The notes under the pieces were generated by a model, which saw nothing but the letters and a program-made list of their open reading frames with translations, had not been told where the DNA came from and made no database searches. Shown piece by piece: positions 37,301 through 48,700 of a DNA stretch of 64,000 nt (the stretch's first letter is position 1; every line of letters begins with the position of its first letter). The DNA comes from Asterochloris sp. CNOR1 (Eukaryota > Chlorophyta > Trebouxiophyceae > Trebouxiales > Trebouxiaceae). Both the position numbers and the translations under genes were made by a program. Where the stretch lies: positions 1,550,001 through 1,614,000 of the forward strand of contig OZ017748.1 in assembly GCA_963969365.1 (NCBI GenBank). The letters run 5' to 3'.

Positions 37301-38119
37301 GCAGGTGCCCCCTGAGGTGCACAGCCAGCTGTCGGGGCTGGATGCAGACGTGGTTCCTACTGCGCAGACTACTGTGTACAGTATTCCTCAGAAACAGGGA
37401 GTGGTGCTGGAGACGCCTGTGGCCGCCCTGGTGCAGCTGGCTGTCGCAGCCAACACGGATGCGCTGTGGAAGCCCCTGAACCACCAGGTGGGGCTGCCTT
37501 GCAGCCAGCATAGATGCGCAGTCAGTGGCTTGTTGGGCGTCGCGCCCACCATGTCCCTGCTGGGAAGCCTTGCTGCACATCAAACTTTGGTTGCTGTGCA
37601 CTGCACCGTCCTACCTCACTGTGACCTGGTCTCTGTGACATAGCCGTCTGTGGGGCCCCCCCAGCTGCCCATCCTCACTGATTCAAATAGCAACTCTCAC
37701 CTTCTGGCATCATGCAGCCCTGGGCCCCCCTGCAGGCTGCTGCCACACACCTTGCTAAGCCTGACAGTTGTCAATGCGCCGCGCTCTAGGTACTGATGGC
37801 CGAGTGCAGCCCCAAAGCACCCCGCAGACTGCCCCCACACACCTCACTGGCTGCCTGTCAACCCCCTCACACCACCCTGCAGGTGCTGATGGCCACGCGC
37901 AGCCCCGAGGCGCCTCGCAAGCTGCAGGCTCTTGCAGTGGTGGCCGGCCTCGTGGAGCGCGTGCGCGAAGAGTATCTGGTGCTGCTCCCTGAGGCGCTTC
38001 CCTTCTTGGCTGAGCTGGTTGAGGACCCTGAGCATGCTGTGGAGGCTGCCACGCAGAGCCTGCTGCGGCGTCTGGAGGAGCTGTCGGGTGAGAGCCTCGA
38101 GCAGTACCTCAGAGCATAA
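22302..38119 (+). CDS. UTP10: UTP10/HEATR1, U3 snoRNP (SSU processome) HEAT-repeat protein
   Basis: Very large HEAT-repeat protein of the t-UTP/UtpA complex, needed for Pol I transcription and early 18S pre-rRNA processing in the nucleolus. The start at ATG 22302 gives MSTLLQQQLQQVAIRWG, matching the conserved N-terminus. Exon 1 (22302-22458) joins exon 2 (22603-22816) as LYSQALEG/LEVLSQQ. The N-terminal domain continues with LPFHATNHFVRLVQILHLQ (about 23090-23150), ALLRFICEAAQVAG (23601-23720) and LLLPYLLAGLGKGSSTEYRL with ATYMIAAQLSS (about 24190-24300). Dozens of Ala/Leu-rich helical exons follow, interpreted as HEAT repeats. The C-terminal domain has LAVAANTDALWKPLNHQ (exon 37197-37487) and the last exon 37883-38119 with RKLQALAVVAGLVERVRE, LLPEALPFLAELVED and terminal SGESLEQYLRA. 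The order matches HEATR1/UTP10 end to end. Internal splice sites between about 24 and 37 kb are only partly resolved. Confidence 0.92.
23203..23347 (+). repeat. Echo of UTP10 exon 3 end plus donor
   Basis: The real exon end ACCAAGGACAAG then GTAAAC (donor at 23239-23240) is echoed at 23297-23347, ending ATCAAGGACAAGGG then GTGAGC. The preceding CAGCACSCKC segment is also shared. Confidence 0.85.
31179..31202. repeat. (ATGC)n microsatellite in UTP10 intron
   Basis: A pure self-complementary CATG repeat of five to six units lies in the intron upstream of the exon encoding LGLAALELLHFREIVDDHMQ (about 31320-31380). Confidence 0.9.
31756..31940 (+). repeat. Echoes of a UTP10 acceptor/exon start
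   Basis: The real exon beginning at about 31903 (TTCAGTGGCTATGCCTTGCAG) is preceded by copies at 31821-31860 (with CCCTGTAGGG acceptor) and about 31758-31782. Spacing is 70-80 bp. Confidence 0.8.
36812..36886 (+). repeat. Tandem duplication at a UTP10 donor
   Basis: GGGCTGAGCCTGTCYCYTGTG plus GAGCACAG occurs twice, at about 36819-36848 and 36854-36885, immediately after the exon encoding WVVQTRWRLRLE. The first copy includes the donor. Confidence 0.85.
37124..37294 (+). repeat. Echo of the penultimate UTP10 exon start
   Basis: Exon sequence encoding TFVTEGTFHRL..PLVAQ (37240-37294) has a degraded copy at 37124-37172 in the preceding intron, sharing GAGGGCACSWTCCACCGCC and CCTGGTGGCTSMGC. 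Confidence 0.8.
37789..37928 (+). repeat. Echo of the last UTP10 exon start
   Basis: The real acceptor and exon start (37880-37928, VLMATRSPEAPRKL) has an upstream copy at 37789-37837 that would read VLMAECSPKAPRRL. Its acceptor is TCTAG/GTACTG. About 40 of 48 bases match by eye. Confidence 0.9.
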
Positions 38120-39064
38120 GGGCCTCTGGCATGGCGAGTTGGCAGCCTACGTCCACTCAGAGGAGGTGCACAACGCCTGGACCTAGTCCGTCAAGGCCTC
38201 ATATGGCTGCCTGGCATAGTCTGGTGCTGCCATCATGTTTCAAGTGCCTCCAGCAATTCCTGCATGCATTTTAAGAGTGCTAAAGCCCCAGGAGAGAACC
38301 TTGAGCAGTACACATCAACCAAGCATAGCAGGGTGTCAACCCAATCATCATGCCAAGCTTGACTTTGTTCCCTCCCTCCCTCCCGCCTCCAAGGATCAAG
38401 TTGACAGTGAAGTACTCGTCTGAACAAATCTCTTCTGAAACACTCCCCACCTGCGATTTTACTGCATGTTCTTGACTGCAATCAAATGCATGTTGGCCTG
38501 ATGACAATCGCATGTCATTATGGAATGAAACCAGAGGCCAACGCTTCATGAAGTAATGCAGCAACATGCTCAAGAAACATTATGCAGCCTCAGCAGACTT
38601 TGTCTGCAAAGCCAGGCCTCCAGGCTGTCTTCCAGCACGCTGTCTGGTGGTTGTGGTTTTGCGGGGGCCACAGTGCAGCAGCGCCTGCCAATGACAGCAG
38701 CACCTCCAAGTCCCTTGGTGCCTGTGCTTCACCTGCCAAGACTTGCTTTGCTGAGACCCTGGCAGAGGCCGGAGGCTTTCTCCGGCTGAGCTTTCCAGCA
38801 GCTTACTGATGCTCAGAGAGCCCAGCGCACAAAGGCCTGCACTGACATGATTGGCATATTGGTCACAGCTCATGTGCAACAGGCAGATTCTGATAGTTCT
38901 GATGATGCAGCTACCCTCTCTGAAAGGCTTGATGATTTGCATTACCCAAGTCACAGAACATCGAAGCAGTCTCATTTGCCACTCTTGAAGGTGACCTCAA
39001 TTGAGTGGATCTGGTAGGTCATGGATGCTTGACCTGACTTGCAGAAAGAGAGACAGAAAGAGAG
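38120..39064. other. Intergenic, UTP10 to ANGEL-type gene
   Basis: About 945 bp, locally AT-richer than the genes. It has a CCCTCCCTCCCTCCCG pyrimidine tract at about 38370-38390 and an AGAGAGACAGAAAGAGAGA purine tract immediately before the next ATG (39046-39064). The purine tract probably lies in the 5' UTR of the downstream gene. I see no coding gene. Confidence 0.5.
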
Positions 39065-40876
39065 ATGAAGCTCTTGAGGAACTTCGTACCTGTCCAAGGA
39101 GGGGCACAGCCAGACTCCCCTGACTACACTGCTGTTGTATCATACAATCTATTAGCCCAGAAATATGTGGATGCTGGAGGGTGGGCCTTGCTGGGGCTCC
39201 GCGTTGCTTCCCTCCTGCTCAGTCAAACACCGCTGCTGCCTGCAGGCACAGCTACTGTGCTGCAGAGCATCTCAGATGGAGCAGCAGATGGCCCAGAATC
39301 AGGACCGAGCTGCAGCACTGGAACCCCGATATCCTGTGTCTTCAAGAGGTGCAGTGCTTGATGACCAGTTTGCTTGAGCGACCTGTTCTCTGATGTTGCA
39401 GGTCAGCTGACATGCAGGTGCAGCAAGACATCTTCCAGGCAGATCTGGAGCCCATGCTCCAGCAGCAGGGATTGCAGGTCAGACCGATCAGCCCCCCTAG
39501 CTGGTGAAATTGCTCCTTAAGCACTGAGGCACCCTGCATCCTGGCAGTTCTTGAATGACTGCATTCCTGGGACACGGCCCCTATTTCACTGGAGCATCTG
39601 CATCTCTGGCTTGCATCTGCATCACTGAGGCACCTTTGCCTGACATCTCACCCTGTATGCACTGTGCACACGTCCAGCCCTTGGATCACTGAGGTCCCTT
39701 CAATCTGGCTCACTGCTGATCCACCTGCAGGGCCACCTCAAACTGCGCAGCAGGGGAGCAGAGGACGTTTCAGGTCCTCCTGAAGGCACTGCACTGTTCT
39801 GGAGAGCCTCTCAGTTCACTCTGAAGGCCAGTGAGCTGTGCAGGTTAGCTGTGCTAGAGCATGCCCTGTGCAGGATGCCTATGCAGCACGCTCAGTATGC
39901 CATGGCCTGACACCTCAAAGCCAGCGGTGTTGTGGTGCAAACCATCAGGCAGCGTTTCAAACTGCCGGGGGGGCTAGCATTCCCATGGTGCCCAATGCAG
40001 GTTCTCAGATCATGTGGCAGCTTTAGACTTGCAGCTGGCACTTGCCAGCCCACTGCAGCAGCAGCTGGAAGCTCGCGAGGATGGAGCAGTGTTGGCAGTG
40101 CTGGAACACACGACCAGCGGGAGGCAGCTGGTGGTGGCCTCATGCCACCTTTACTACAACCCTCAGTGGCCGGACATCAAGCTGCTACAGGCCCACATCC
40201 TGTGCGGCAGGGTGGCTGCCATGCTGCAGCAGCACAGCCTGGGAGAGGACTCGCCGGTCCTTATTGGAGGGGACTTCAACAGCTTGGCAACCAAGCACGA
40301 AGCTGATTGTTTTGATCCCGAGGTGACGTGTGTGGAGCGCGCTGCCATTCATGTTGCTGAGCACATCTGCTACGTGCACGACCAGAGAAGCTGGCCTGCC
40401 TCAACACAGCGCTTGCCTGATGACATTGCAGTTTGCTCATCTTCTGAGAGCAGCCAGCCACGGCTTACCTGCAGGTTCCAATGGGCGGCTTTGTGAGCAG
40501 CGCTGTGTATCAGCTGCTGGCTGGGGAGCTAGAAGCAGCTAGCCCTCTGCACCGGGAGCACCCTGCCACACGCGAGAAGCAGGCCAGCGCTGCCCTGCAG
40601 CGATTCAGGCCGTGCACTCATGGCCTACAGCTGCAGAGCATGCATAGCCAGGCCTTTGGCATGGAGCCTCAGCTCACCACTCAGACCGGCTCCTTTGCAG
40701 GGTGCTTGGACTACATCTGGCTTTCACACCACTGGCAGGTGCACCGCGTGCTGCAGCTGCCATTTGAGCTGAAGAGAGGAGGGCCCAAGACTGCAGGCTT
40801 TCGTGCCATTCCAGATGATGTGTTTCCCTCCGATCACATGGCCATTGGCTTCCAGGGCTTTTGGACAGCTACATGA
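39065..40876 (+). CDS. CCR4/ANGEL-type EEP-family nuclease
   Basis: Mg-dependent endonuclease/exonuclease/phosphatase fold enzyme, close to ANGEL and plant CCR4-homologue proteins; likely an RNA phosphodiesterase or deadenylase-like enzyme. Six exons close in phase: 39065-39180, 39246-39348, 39418-39477, 39731-39843, 40001-40322, 40475-40876, giving 371 residues, essentially just the catalytic domain. Catalytic motifs are all present: SYNLLAQKY (Asn), WNPDILCLQE then V across an intron (metal Glu), GTALFWRASQF, VASCHLYYNPQWPDIKL (His and Asn), LIGGDFNSL (Asp and Asn), GCLDYIWLS and FPSDHMAIGF (Asp-His). No leucine-rich repeats precede the domain, so it is not CCR4 itself; ANGEL, nocturnin or PDE12-like identity is possible, ANGEL/CCR4-homologue favoured by the CH-LYYNP-WPDIKL block. 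The ATG follows a purine-rich leader. Confidence 0.9.
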
Positions 40877-42064
40877 ACTTTTGCTGAGTTCCACCTGGAA
40901 TCTCAGCCACCATCGTCGAGACAGCTGTGCACTCTCTCCTATTTGTCATCTGGTGTCAGATGGGAGAGCTGCTCTCCTATCATCAAAGTGCCCAAAATAT
41001 ACTTCCCAAGTTGAACAGCTCAGCTTTCATACTTGTGCTGTGCTTGGCTAGCTGCAGCAGTTCAATGGTGCTGGGATCGTGGGCTGCAACATGTTGGAGA
41101 GCGAGAGCCAAAAGCTTGTCATACTGCAAGAAGGTGTGTCGCTCCCTCTCCAAGTGTCGAGCTCTAGAAAACGCAGGATGAGGCCTGCTGCACTGCAGCA
41201 GCATTAGCAGATCCACTCCAAGATTAACTGTCAAGCTGCTGGCTCTTGATAGCTTGTGTTGCCGTCTGCAGGGCTGGACAGAGCTGTAGCAGCCCTGCCA
41301 GCAGTACTGCGCTCTGCTGACTCTGCTGGCCTGGCATGGTGCCTGTCAGGCGTCTTCCAGGCGGGCGATGCTCAGATAGATGTTAGGTGAGCGCATTCTT
41401 CATCTGATTGCAGGCACAGGCTGCACCTGCAGTTTGGTGAACATCCTGGATGCCTGGGCCTGTCTGCCACGCTGTGACCAGCGCCGCGCTGCACTGCAGG
41501 CTGACAGAGACAGGCCAGGGCCATGCCACATCTGCTGCACAGCAGCACCAGCTCCTTTGCAAAGACGTACAAGCTGAGCTGCTGACTCGTGATGGACAGC
41601 AACAGGCCCCTGTTGAGAGCAGGCCTGCCGCTGGGGCCTCTGGGGCAGGCTGCAAAGCCCATGCAGGGGACCAGGCACCCTCTCCAGGTGTAGCCCCGCA
41701 CCAGGTGCAGGCTAAAGTAGCGGCAGCATCTGCTGGGGGGCAGCCAGCACCCGAGGACCGACCAGGCACGAGCAGGGGCAACCAAGTTGCTGCCTCTCAG
41801 CCGTCGTCCCCCCTAGGTGTGCTGCTGGCTTGCCCTGAGCACTTGTCATTGCCCCATCAATAGGCTGGCCAGATCACATCTTCATGCATCGTTGATCAGC
41901 ACATGTACAGATGCCGTGTTCAGGCTTCACCAGGTGCACATGCTCACACAGCAGCCAGGCATACAGCATCATTTGCAAAGCTAACAAGCATCAACCCAGC
42001 ACTGTCCCACAGCAGCTAGCTCTGCCAAGGCTGTGCCTCGACTGCCCAGCTCTTATATGTACGC
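40877..42064. other. Intergenic with two unproven reading frames
   Basis: About 1.2 kb. On the plus strand 41450-41863 is open and has protein-like composition (Ala/Gln/Pro-rich, e.g. QAPSPGVAPHQVQAKVAAAS), possibly an upstream exon of the zinc-finger gene. On the minus strand 40983-41234 is open and helical-looking (ERERHTFLQYDKLLALALQ). Neither has a recognisable domain. TTATATG just before 42065 might be a weak core promoter. Confidence 0.35.
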
Positions 42065-45000
42065 ATGCCAGGCAAGGCCGAGGTGCAGCCACCGCCTGCT
42101 GAACACCGATCAGTGGGCAACAAACATGCCAACATGCCAGGCAGCATGTGCAAAGCAATGGCCGCGCTTGTTGCAGGTCACATGCCAAGGGCTGCTGAGT
42201 TTGCAAGGATGGCAACCACCACCTGTTTATGCCCTGACGCCCTCGATGACCTGCTGGCAGCCAGCTGCGCCGGCATGAACAAGCACAGCCAGCTGCACCT
42301 GGTCCGGTGCAGCACCTGCCAGCGCCTGCTGCTGGCAGCTGCCTTCCACGCGCACCTGCCCACCTGCAGGTGGGAAGCGGGCCCCTTGCTGTTTGGGCAG
42401 ATCACCAGCTCACCTTGCAGGCGCCACACATAGGTGCAAGGCTTCCTCTGTGCTGCCCTGCAATCTGCATTGCTTGGTGCCTGACAATAAATGTCTTGGT
42501 CAAGTGCCATGAGGACCTGTTGACAACTGCTCTGTGGCCTGCCCAGACCTTGAATGCATCGGTCTTGCAGAGTCCTGCCGCCTCTCACGTGGTGGGCACC
42601 ATGACCTGCCTTCCTGCTCAGCCCCAGTGAGGGGCACAGACACTCTATCCTGCCCCATCTCCACTCCTGAGCAGCTTGTTTCACACCCTGCATTCGTATC
42701 CTTGCAGGCCATGCCCCCCAGCTTCCCAACCCCCGCCCAAATCGTGGGCACCCTCCAGCAGGGGCGGTGCAGCCAGGCCTCAGCGCATCACCCATGGGCA
42801 CGCTGCCTCCCAAGCCATGCGGACCGGGACGCCTGACTCGTCAGGGGCACAGCGGGCCAAGCCGCCACTGGTGCCCAGGGCCCAGGGCGGGCGCCAGGCC
42901 TATTCAGCGGGTGGGCACCATCGCTGTCCACAGGCAGCCAATCTGGCCCCCGCCCCAAGGCGATGCCTGATGCATGTCCTGTGCTCTCGATGCTGAATGG
43001 TTGCCATGTTGCAAACTCTTGGGCTGGGTTGAGTGATCTCGGGCCTGTTCCAAGCTGTTGCTGGCTCCCTGGCGGCCAGGGCCTCTGGCAGGTTGTTTGT
43101 CTAGCAGGGCCAGCCCTGAACCGAGACCATTGACCAGATATCCTTGTGCGGCCTGCAAATGCTCAGTGCTGGCAGCTGATGTTCAGTGTACAGCCCTCCG
43201 TCTGTGGCCATCATGCGAGGTGGCTCGACCAAGGTTGCATGGTGCCTGCCTTCAGCACAACACTCATCAGCAGCCTCTGGTGGTCCCCGCAGGCACAGCT
43301 GCCATGTGGACAAGCCCAGAGCTCCACATGCAGATGGACCTCAATCAGACTCAGGTGCTGTTGCATGCTGTGCTGGCACATCGGCTATGGCGGCTTTCAA
43401 GCTGATGGCCAAGCCCGCGCCCAGCACCATAACCCCCCGCAGCTGCATTTGAGTACATGCCCCTTCCAGTGGGACCCTGAGGCAGCACCTGTGGGCTCTC
43501 AAAGTCAACCCACACCCAACATCATGTGACCTGCAGGCACACCTGCAAGACCTGCTTTGCTGCACTGCCCAGCAGCCTCCGACTCTGCTGCATGCAAGCA
43601 ACAGCACAGCCGCTGATCAGCTGCCATGTATGATCTGCAGGCACGTCCACAATGTGGGCCTCCATGCTGTCGGGCAAGCGGCCGCCCAGCACCAACCCCT
43701 CTCTGCAGCTGCCAGAGGGGCAGCTCTCCTGGCCGCCAGACGGGGTGCCCAGCAGCTTCCCTCGGGAGCTGCAGCGGGCAAGGAAGAGGCGGCAGCGCTC
43801 CACCAGCCTGTGAGTGCTGCAAGCTGCTCAAAGGGGCCCATCTGTGCCCCTCACCTGCCTGATGGCTCACTAGCCATACTGACAGGCAGGCCTGTTATGG
43901 ACGTTGAGCACCTCTCGTGCATGCTGCATTTTGCACCTGACATAGGCTATGATGCAATGGTTCAGGACCGCTACAGTGGAGCCGCAAACGGTCCTGCCAG
44001 CATGCTGACCCACTGGCAGCACTGCCTGGCCCTGCCTGTGCCTGTTGCTGCCACGTCACGCCTGGGCGCTGTAGCTAAATGCTGTGGCTTGTGTGCTGCA
44101 GGCCTGGGCACCCCACCCCCGCTCCCCAGCAGCAGCAGGCGGCCCTGCACCCGTCCTCATCGCCTGCGCCTCTAGCAGCCTCGCCGACCCAGTCCTGCTC
44201 TTCCAAGCCAGGCTACATAGAGCCAGGCCTCAGCATGCCCACTCAGCAGATTACGGCTCAGTACGGCGGAAAACCCCTGACAAGCCAGCAACCCTTGAGC
44301 CCACCGGGACGACAGAGGCAGCAAGCCATGGGGCCACCTGTGTGCCCATGTCCGGGGTCTGCTGCCTGTGTGACGCCGCGGGGTCAGCTACGTCCAAGGG
44401 GGCCGCAGCGCCCACAGAGCTGCCCACCGTTCAGGCAAGCAGCTGCCCAGGACCTCAGGTCTCACGCCCTGCAGCCAGGCCCACAGCAGCACCTCTCGGG
44501 CCATATCCTGCAGCAGGCTGCGCCTGAACGCAGTCCGCAGCAGCCTGTGCCAGCCCACGGCATGCAGCAGGCTCTGCCTGCCCACAGCCCCCAGCACTTG
44601 CGGGCGCCTCAGTACACCACTGAGCAGATGCGGGCGTGGCAGCAGCAGCTACGCGCCAGGCAGCTGCATCGGCCTTCAGCAGGCTCGACTTTGAGTGCCC
44701 AGCAGAATGGAGTGCCTGGCCTTCTGCCAAGCCAGCGCCCCGGAAGCCATGTGGCTACGCAGGTGGGTACAATAAGCAAAAACCCCAGGCTTGAGCTGTA
44801 AACAATCGCTGGTGTTTGTCATGGCTTGCTGATTGTGCGGTGCAACATGCTGACCGTGAACCCATCCTATGCTGGGTATGTTTGCCATGCTTCTTGTTGT
44901 GAACACCCTACAGGTACAAGTGTTGCCTTTGTGCAGGCGCAATCAATACATCAGCCTCCTGGAGTCCAGCAGCAGGCCGCAACCAAGGTAACACTTGCAA

Positions 45001-45266
45001 AGGGTCGCAATCCCCATGTTTCAGATGGCAATCCTGTCAGGAACGGCGTCATCCATGTTGTTCAACAGCAAGCTGCCCAGCAGCAGGCTGCCTTAGCCAT
45101 GCAGAACGCACACGCGCTGGCGCTGCGAGCTCAAATCCTGTCTGCAAGAGCAGTCTGTGCAGGCAGGCAGTCCTCAGAACAGCGCACAACCGCCTCTCTC
45201 AATGAACTTGCACGAAGTCTCCCAAGAGTGAATGCCCCTCCCCGCTCGCGGCCCTCCTCTGCATGA
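42065..45266 (+). CDS. C2HC zinc-finger, Gln/Pro-rich protein (possible SAGA SGF73/ATXN7-like)
   Basis: ATG 42065 opens an exon ending 42369 with LHLVRCSTCQRLLLAAAFHA then HLPTC: CxxC...HxHxxxC, a finger resembling those of Sgf11 and ataxin-7. The following exons close in phase: 42708-42910 (basic, Pro/Arg/Gly-rich), 43641-43809 (TSTMWASMLSGKRPPSTNPS ... RELQRARKRRQRS, nuclear-localisation-like), 44102-44762 (Gln/Pro/His-rich, including PGHPTPAPQQQQ and EQMRAWQQQLRARQLH) and 44937-45266 (QQQAAQQQAALAMQNAHALA, stop 45264-45266). The architecture of one small finger, a basic patch and a long polyglutamine-type disordered tail recalls ataxin-7/SGF73 of the SAGA deubiquitinase module, but I do not see a convincing SCA7 box. 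The start is uncertain; an exon further upstream is possible. Any Gln-rich transcription co-regulator would fit. Confidence 0.6.
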
Positions 45267-45766
45267 CCCTTTCATCATCTTAACCTTTTTCGGATGAAAC
45301 ACTTCATGTCGTTGTGTTCAAGCACCACTTCTGGCTTGCATGAGGTGTTACTCAGCTGAGTCTGAGAGGAGCGCGGAGTACAGATGGTGGACATCAAGCT
45401 AGCTTCATGGCAGCTTGAGCAGAAAGCCTGAGCAGTGTTACTCTGTCCCCCCAAACACGTCAATAATGCATGCGCAGGAAGCTGAATGCAAATGGGAGTT
45501 CCCTGAACAGCTGCTGAGGTGGCAGCAAGGCGGGTTGGACTGAAGTGGGTTCGTCAGCCATACTACTGGGGCAGTGGGATGTGGCCAGCATGTGGCAAAA
45601 GGGGTTTATTGGGGCAGCATACCACAGGCTGGGGACAGGTGCTGCTGTGGCATGCATAAGCCAGTATTGGCAAGGTGGCCGCGGCCTGCCTCAGGTGCTC
45701 AATGACCGCTGCTGCTCTAGCTTGATGACATGCGCAGGTGTAAGGCAGAGGGCTGCTGCCTGACTT
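45267..45766. other. Convergent 3' intergenic spacer
   Basis: 500 bp between the zinc-finger gene stop and the kinase stop on the opposite strand. A short open frame at 45545-45763 plus shows no motif. I see nothing else. Confidence 0.45.
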
Positions 45767-48700
45767 TCAACCCTCCTCTGACTTGGCTGAGGCTATTGGC
45801 TGTGCGCGCAGCTGTCCCTCATACACAGCATCCCTCATGGGCTCCAGCTCATCGCAAATCTCCCTGAAGGTTGGCCGCTTCCTGTCATCAGGCAGCATGC
45901 ACTGCTGGGCCAGCTCCTGCAGAGGGAAACAGTTCGGTCATTGGCGCTGCATCAAGTGGCATAAAGCACTTGCCCTGTCAGAAGCCATTGATCAGGAGGC
46001 ACTGCACGGAGGTCAGTGACACCAGTGCATGACATACCAGCAGGCAGCGGGCAGGCGCCTGCACGGTGTGCACACGCAACCAACCCAGGCCGAGTAGTCG
46101 GGAAGCATAAGTGGACGTGCCGTGGACACGAAGCGCACCAGACTTGAATGCACAGTCCAATGCCTGCTTGCCTCATATGGCGCTGGTGTGCCGGGAGGGA
46201 AGTCCAGCGACCCCAATCCTCGCATCTTCTGGGCAATGACCTGGACATGCCTCATGCCAGCCCAGGGGCGAGTGCCCACATACAGCTCCCACACTGCAGG
46301 CAACACACACTGCTGCCTAAATGCCTCTTCATGGGCGATGTACTGGGCAGCAGCGCCCCTCAGATAGTGCACTGTGCACTGCCGGGCACCAGCCACACTG
46401 CCGGGCACCAGCCACGCACCACATGGCGGCCATATAGTAGCACATCCCCACGGCTGCCCTGTTGAAGAGCAGGACAGCGGCAGAGGGCTGCCCCTGCTAT
46501 GGGCACAGCTGGCACCAGCAACACGCCATGCGCCAGTCAGACAGCAGCTGAGGCTTATGGGAGCCCTCCTGAGGCAGCAAGGCAGCAGCAGAGGGCTATG
46601 CACTTCCCTTCCATGGCAGGCGGCGACTCACTCAGGACGCCAAAGGCATATACATCTGCGCCCCGTGTGAGGCGGCCCTCAGACAGCAGCTCTGGCGGCA
46701 TGTGGGTCACAGTGCCATACGTTTCTGTGGCAATGCCAGTGGAGCCAGTAAAAACTCGGCTTAGCCCAAAATCTGACACCTGCAGGACTGACTGAGACCT
46801 TGAGAAAGCTGAGCATGGATGCACGATGGGAGGCAGCACAGAACACAATGAAGATCATGGGTTTGTCAAGTCCTTGGACCCATGCTGTCAGGGAGCAGAC
46901 GCCCATAAGCACACCACGCCACCACAGCTGTGGTGAGGGGCACTTTCACCTTCACAGAGAAGGGACGCTCATCCATGCCAGGATTGTTGACCAGCAAGAT
47001 GTTGTTGCCGTTGAGATCCTGCAGGCAGGGGATAGGCACCCTGACGGGCTTGTCTGTGCCTGCCAGGGAGGAGAAGCTTGCTGGTGAGCAGACCTGTTGC
47101 TGCCCCCTAGGTGCTGCAGGCAGGGGGCGAGCACACTACATTGCCTGTTTGTCCATGCCAGGAGATGAATACTTGCCAGTGAGCAGACCTGCTGCCGGCC
47201 AGGTCCAGCAGGCAGGGGATCATGTGTTCCACAGACGCCCACAACCGCACACATGCTGTTGCTGGTGCAGAGGAAGGAGGGACATGTTGCTGAGGACAGT
47301 TGACGGCAGCAGGGAAGAATGTCCCCTGCCATCCCCCGGCAGCCCAGCAGGCAGAGCCACAAACAACCGCAGTGGAGCAGGGTCAATCCCCTACAACAGC
47401 AACATGCAGCACTCCTGGCCTGGGCACCCGGCAGCTGGCTCACGCTGTGCAGGATGTCCAAGCTGTGCAGGTAGGCCATGGCTGATGCAATCTCCACCAG
47501 CGTCTGCATGATGCGCACCAGGTCCGGCAAGTCCCTCTGCCTGCAGCAGACACCCACACCGTGTCAGAACCTGCTCAGGCAGGAGTTCCTGCACAGGAGT
47601 CCCTGCTCAGGCATGAGTCATGAGGCCGCCCTGCTCCAGCACCCTGCTGCAGTGCAGGCCTGGCGTCAGGCAGCAGTCAAGCGACTCCCTGCTGCCTGCC
47701 TGGCCGCAGCAAAGTGAGGAAGGGTGCGCAGGGAGCAAGTTGGTCCAAGCCAGGGGTGCACGGCCAGCTGACGGCTTGGCACCCACTTGGAGCTCCGGAA
47801 CGCTCCACGGTCGGTTGCTTCTTGCAGCGACCCTCTGTTGCAGAGTTCCTACAGCAGGACCCCAAGGGTCAGCTTGACAAGCGAGCAAAGCACGCAATGT
47901 GCCGGAAATGCTCACCAGCAGCCTGTACAGAGCCTGTGACTATAGCATCTGGCTGCACCACTGGTGCACAGCAGTTGCTTGATGCTGCAGGTGTGCTGGC
48001 AGCAACGTTGCCACTTTTGTGACCATGTATTGACAGCCCCTCTCTCTCCCAGGCATCACGCAGAGCACAAAGCGCAAAGGCTGGGCAGGCATGATGGGAA
48101 CATCTCTGCCCTGCGTCAGCCCTGGTGCCCAGCTATGTGGGTAGCTGCACACCTTCAGCCCCAGTCTCCAATGCAGAGTGTCACAGGAAGCAGCCACTCT
48201 ATCAGATGACCTCAGCATGCTGATTCCTGGTCACAAAGCCAGTTTCAGTACTGCCAGTATGGGAAGCCAGGTCTCCATGACCCTGGTTCAAGCCAGCCGC
48301 AGGCTGGGGCCCCGAAGGGCCGGGAGGCACAGCCAGCACCACCACAGCATGGCTGCAGTGTCCTCAGCCACAATTGCAGTGTGACACAGCAGTTGCTCTC
48401 TCCACTTACAGCTAGTTCACAGCTTGGCTCAGGCTGGTCCGGTATCCTGCGCCAGCATGTGCCCTGAGACTGTGCACCACCTGGCCAAGCCGGGAAGTGA
48501 CACTCATCTGTGACAGGGCTTGAAAGCTTCCCTGTCATGTGCAGGATCACAAGCCCACCAGGAGGATCCAGGTCTCCATGACTGTGGGCGCCAGCTTGCG
48601 CCCGGAGGCTGTGCACAGGTCGGGAGTGAGGCCCCCGTCAGCGGAGGCACTGTCCTCCTGGAACGTGGTCAGGCTGCCGTCCGCGCTCAACCTGTTCAGC

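Noticed and set aside
39001-39064. Purine-rich GAGAGACAGAAAGAGAG tract as a regulatory element
   Set aside because: It directly precedes the ATG and is best explained as a low-complexity 5' UTR; no motif basis for more.
41372-41785. Minus-strand 137-codon frame
   Set aside because: Overlaps a more protein-like plus-strand frame and is Cys/Trp-rich; likely a shadow.
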